Source: Nitrososphaeraceae archaeon (lineage in GTDB: Archaea; Thermoproteota; Nitrososphaeria; Nitrososphaerales; Nitrososphaeraceae). Taken from it: a stretch of DNA of 8,117 bases. The position numbers were made by a program, and so were the translations under genes. Positions 5,333 to 8,117 of the stretch are shown here, piece by piece (the stretch's first letter is position 1; each line of letters begins with the position of its first letter). Location of the stretch: NCBI GenBank assembly GCA_025922735.1, contig JAICHI010000045.1:1-8117 (forward strand). Reading direction: 5' to 3'. Under the pieces are notes generated by a model. That model did not search any database. It was not told where the DNA came from and saw only the letters and a list, made by a program, of their open reading frames with translations.

Positions 5333-6151
5333 TTGGGTGTACTGCTTGAGGCCAGAGGCCTTATAAAATATTTTCCTATCAAGAAAAGTTTCCGACAGTT
5401 CTTCAAGCCAGCAGAACCGGACCGAGTTGTCAAGGCTGTAGACGATGTCAGCTTTATACTTGATCGGGGTAAAGTACTAGTTTTTGCAGGCGCATCTGGC
5501 TCAGGGAAGACAACCGTAGCAAGGCTTATCATGCGCGCACTCGATCCAGATAGTGGCTCAATAATATTTGAAGAAGATGATATAACTCACCTGAAAGGAA
5601 GCCAGCTCAGACATTTCCGCACGGCAGTCCAAATGGTATACCAAGACCCATACGCATCACTGAATCCCCGGATGAAGGTCAGGGATATAATAATGGAGCC
5701 AATCAACATTCACGACAAGAGAACCTCAAAGGATCAGAAGATAGAAAATGTTCTAAATGCTCTACGCGAGGTTGGGCTTGAGCCACCAGAAGAGGTAGCA
5801 ACCAGGCTTCCATATATGCTCTCAGGAGGTCAAAGGCAAAGGGTCGCAATTGCAAGAGCGCTAGTGCTTCGTCCTACACTTATCGTAGCTGATGAGCCAG
5901 TGTCGATGCTTGATGTGTCCGTTAGGGGCGAGATATTGGGGCTTATGCAGAGCCTAAGCCAGAAATTTAATATTTCTTACATTTACATAACACATGACCT
6001 ATCGACAGCGCGATATATAGGAGACGATTTGGCCATAATGAAATCAGGTAAGATAGTCGAAATAGGCCCAATTGATAAGCTCCTTTCGGATCCTTTCCAT
6101 CCATATACAAGATCTCTAATAAATGCAATACCAGAACCAGAAAGTAAATGA
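5333..6151 (+). CDS. Oligopeptide/dipeptide (or nickel) ABC transporter ATPase, DppF/OppF type
   Basis: A 272-residue ATPase partner of the DppD-type protein, expected at the cytoplasmic face of the importer. Motifs: Walker A GASGSGKTT (53-61), Q-loop Q104 in YQDPYASLNPRM (a DppF/OppF hallmark), signature LSGGQRQR (163-170), Walker B LIVADEPV (183-190), D-loop SMLDVSVR (191-198) and H-loop H221. It ends soon after HPYTRSLINAIPEP (256-269), so it lacks the longer Cys-bearing C-terminal extension of typical DppF/OppF proteins and of its partner here. The start is TTG at 5333: the codon just before it is a TAA stop, so translation cannot begin earlier, and a TATA-like element is 28 bases upstream. 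The stop is TGA at 6149-6151. The binding-protein gene follows on the same strand, probably in the same transport unit. Confidence 0.94.
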   Translation: MGVLLEARGLIKYFPIKKSFRQFFKPAEPDRVVKAVDDVSFILDRGKVLVFAGASGSGKTTVARLIMRALDPDSGSIIFEEDDITHLKGSQLRHFRTAVQMVYQDPYASLNPRMKVRDIIMEPINIHDKRTSKDQKIENVLNALREVGLEPPEEVATRLPYMLSGGQRQRVAIARALVLRPTLIVADEPVSMLDVSVRGEILGLMQSLSQKFNISYIYITHDLSTARYIGDDLAIMKSGKIVEIGPIDKLLSDPFHPYTRSLINAIPEPESK

Positions 6152-6171
6152 ACCACATCTAGGTTTCGAAA

Positions 6172-6181
6172 AAATATATTA
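6172..6181 (+). promoter_or_regulatory. TATA-like box A of the substrate-binding protein gene
   Basis: Plus-strand AAATATATTA, centred about 29 bases before the TTG at 6205 but only about 8 bases before the GTG at 6184. The usual 26-30 base spacing therefore favours the TTG as the start and suggests that this gene can be transcribed apart from the ATPase gene. Confidence 0.45.
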
Positions 6182-6204
6182 GCGTGAACAAGCCTCTGAT
6201 AGCG

Positions 6205-8117
6205 TTGCAAAAAGCCCGATTAGTAGCTTCTAATGTTTCTGTTGTTGTACTGCTATTATTTACTTTTGTGGCAATTGACAATTCTGCCTTCTCACAAGTC
6301 CAAGAAAAAGGTCCGTATATAGATCAGGCGAGATTTATCCAACGTGCTGATGATAATCTTGCGCTTGAAGAGGTTAAATCTGGGTCCCTTGACATGTATT
6401 TTTTCCCTATCCCTTATGAATCTGCCAATGATGCAAGGAATGATCCTAGGCTAGAGGTATATGACACGACTGCTGGCTCGCTAGGATTTCTTGTAAATCC
6501 TGCTCCTGCAGCAGACCCGGACATTCTCAACCCATTTCAATTCAAGGAAGTTCGTTATGCTTTAAACTATCTGATCGACCGAGACTTCGTTGTTAATGAA
6601 ATTTTGAAAGGATATGGCAGTCCCCTTATTGATCCATTTGGCATATATTCACCTGAATATCTGAACATTATCGACACAGTCGAATCATTTGGGTTTAGGT
6701 ATAATCCCTCCCTTGCATCAAGCATGATATCTGAGGCAATGATTGCATCGGGCGCCACAAATGTAGATGGCAAGTGGGTATTCAACGGCAATCCTGTAAC
6801 CATAAAGCTCTTTATGAGACAAGACGATCCTAAAAAGGAATCAATGGGGGAGCTGGTCGCTTCGCAGCTTGAAAATATCGGCTTTACTATCCAGAGAGAC
6901 TACGGTGATTTGAACAAGGCAAACATAGTAGTATATGGTTCAGATCCAAAGAACTTGCAGTGGCAAATATACACCGAGGAATTTGCTGGTAGCAGGGCAT
7001 TTGTAAAGTATAATCCAATAATTCCGGCCCAGATGTATGCCCCTTGGTTGAGCAGAATGCCTGGATCTCTGAACCCAAGCTATTGGAACTATCAAAATTC
7101 TTCACTTGATGAAATTAGCCAAAAGATAGCATTTTTCAACTTTACGTCCGAGGAGGAAAGGAACCAGCTTGTAGGTGACGCTGTAAAGATGGGTATTCAA
7201 GAATCTGTTAGGATTTTTGTTGCACAGAAAACCGACCCTTTTGTTGCTTCTGCTAATGTGCAAGGTTTGGTAAATGATTTTGGGGCAGGGATAACAAGCA
7301 AGTATTCCCTACTAAATGCAAGATCAGCCGGCAACGGAAATATTTCGCTTGACATAGGTGTCAAACAGATCCACCAGGGGTCTTGGAACACAATCACTGG
7401 TGTGCAGGATTTGTATAGCGCAAGTATTCATTCTCTGATTGCAGATGCTGCCACCTTCAGACACCCATATACTGGAGAGGTGGTCTCATTTCGGAGCCCT
7501 TGGACAGAGATCACTACAGAAGGCCCTATCGGCAAAATTGATGTACCTTCTGATGTAATAAAATGGAACCAAACACTGCAGCAGTGGGTTCAAGCAGGCG
7601 AAGGATCGACTGCGATAAGTAAGGTAACGTTTACACCACTTTATTCAAACTGGCATCATGGCATCCCAATGGATGTTTCTGACATGATGTATGCTGATTA
7701 TTTCTCTTATGAATGGGGCACCAATACCGGGCCAGGAGATCGGACGGTAGATCCTGAATATACGCCAGCAGCAAGTGAAGCGCTCAATCTTTCGAAGGGA
7801 TCGAGGTATATCACCTCTGATAATATTGAATCCTACATTGACATTTGGCATTACGACGAGAAGGAGATCGCTGGCTCAGGAGCATTCTTTGCCACCGAGC
7901 CATGGGAGATTCTTGCTGCATCTGAGAGAGTTGTCATGGATGGCAGACTTGCTTATTCTAGAAGCGAAGCACAAGCTAAAGGCGTTGAATGGTACGACCC
8001 TATCGTAAGAGAGCATGCAGATATGATCAAGGCAGAGCTTCAAACGATGAAAAATGAACAATTTGTGCCGCCTGCCTTAAGAGATATAATAACAGTCGAA
8101 GATGCAATCAAGCGTTA
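6205..8117 (+). CDS. Secreted ABC-transporter substrate-binding protein, family 5 (peptide/nickel type), 3' end outside window
   Basis: Extracytoplasmic binding protein expected to deliver peptides, nickel or a similar ligand to the importer powered by the neighbouring ATPases. From the TTG at 6205, 637 residues are visible with no stop. Residues 1-30 look like a signal peptide: basic start (K3, R5), hydrophobic core (about 11-24), and A-F-S before Q31. There is no lipobox Cys. Family-5 signs include the FIQRADD/SGSLDMYFF stretch (44-67), VRYALNYLIDRDFVVNEILKGYG (116-138, as two blocks) and YNPSLASSMISEA (166-178). Residues 378-637 contain the blocks normally found near the N-terminus, notably SNWHHGIPMDVSDMMYADYF (481-500, like the FHDGTPLTAEDV motif). 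The start may instead be GTG at 6184, seven codons earlier. A TAG at 6160 blocks any longer form. The TATA spacing and the cleaner signal peptide favour TTG. Specificity is not readable. Confidence 0.88.
   Translation, partial: MQKARLVASNVSVVVLLLFTFVAIDNSAFSQVQEKGPYIDQARFIQRADDNLALEEVKSGSLDMYFFPIPYESANDARNDPRLEVYDTTAGSLGFLVNPAPAADPDILNPFQFKEVRYALNYLIDRDFVVNEILKGYGSPLIDPFGIYSPEYLNIIDTVESFGFRYNPSLASSMISEAMIASGATNVDGKWVFNGNPVTIKLFMRQDDPKKESMGELVASQLENIGFTIQRDYGDLNKANIVVYGSDPKNLQWQIYTEEFAGSRAFVKYNPIIPAQMYAPWLSRMPGSLNPSYWNYQNSSLDEISQKIAFFNFTSEEERNQLVGDAVKMGIQESVRIFVAQKTDPFVASANVQGLVNDFGAGITSKYSLLNARSAGNGNISLDIGVKQIHQGSWNTITGVQDLYSASIHSLIADAATFRHPYTGEVVSFRSPWTEITTEGPIGKIDVPSDVIKWNQTLQQWVQAGEGSTAISKVTFTPLYSNWHHGIPMDVSDMMYADYFSYEWGTNTGPGDRTVDPEYTPAASEALNLSKGSRYITSDNIESYIDIWHYDEKEIAGSGAFFATEPWEILAASERVVMDGRLAYSRSEAQAKGVEWYDPIVREHADMIKAELQTMKNEQFVPPALRDIITVEDAIKR

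Noticed and set aside
7775..8008. Plus-strand 77-codon frame inside the binding-protein gene
   Set aside because: Out-of-frame shadow of the long, continuous binding-protein frame.

Overview
The window looks archaeal and most likely comes from a Nitrososphaerota (Thaumarchaeota) genome, probably of the soil Nitrososphaera type. The evidence is an Alba chromatin protein, an archaeosortase-family membrane protein with Ser in place of the catalytic Cys, an XPD/Rad3-like iron-sulfur helicase, and A/T-rich TATA elements about 28-32 bases upstream of several start codons. That spacing implies transcripts that are leaderless or nearly so. The taxon is inferred from gene content; no rRNA or marker gene fixes it.

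Positions 1-5230 are read entirely from the minus strand. In transcription order the genes are an oligopeptide-transporter ATPase of the DppD/OppD type (5230-4262), the Fe-S helicase (4213-2495), the archaeosortase-family protein (2454-1405), an orphan protein of 102-110 residues (1171-839), an 83-residue orphan (567-316) and Alba (271 to beyond base 1). The last four each have a recognisable TATA-like element. The helicase may have its own promoter or be read through from the ATPase gene. There are two modest non-coding gaps (568-838 and 1172-1404), and neither contains an RNA gene I can support.

Positions 5231-8117 carry a divergent plus-strand unit. A 102-base intergenic region with two opposed TATA-like elements separates the DppD-type ATPase from a DppF/OppF-type ATPase (5333-6151). 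This is followed by a long secreted substrate-binding protein (SBP) that starts at about 6205 and runs off the window end, so it is the largest gene here. The two ATPases and the binding protein are the expected parts of one peptide or nickel-type importer. The two permeases are not in the window and may lie beyond 8117.

The points most worth a second look are: the order of sequence motifs in the binding protein, which resembles the family's usual order rotated; the Ser-Arg-His version of the archaeosortase active site; the split of the ATPase pair into divergent units; and the repeated use of TTG start codons placed about 30 bases from a TATA element. No CRISPR array, mobile element, tRNA or rRNA was seen.
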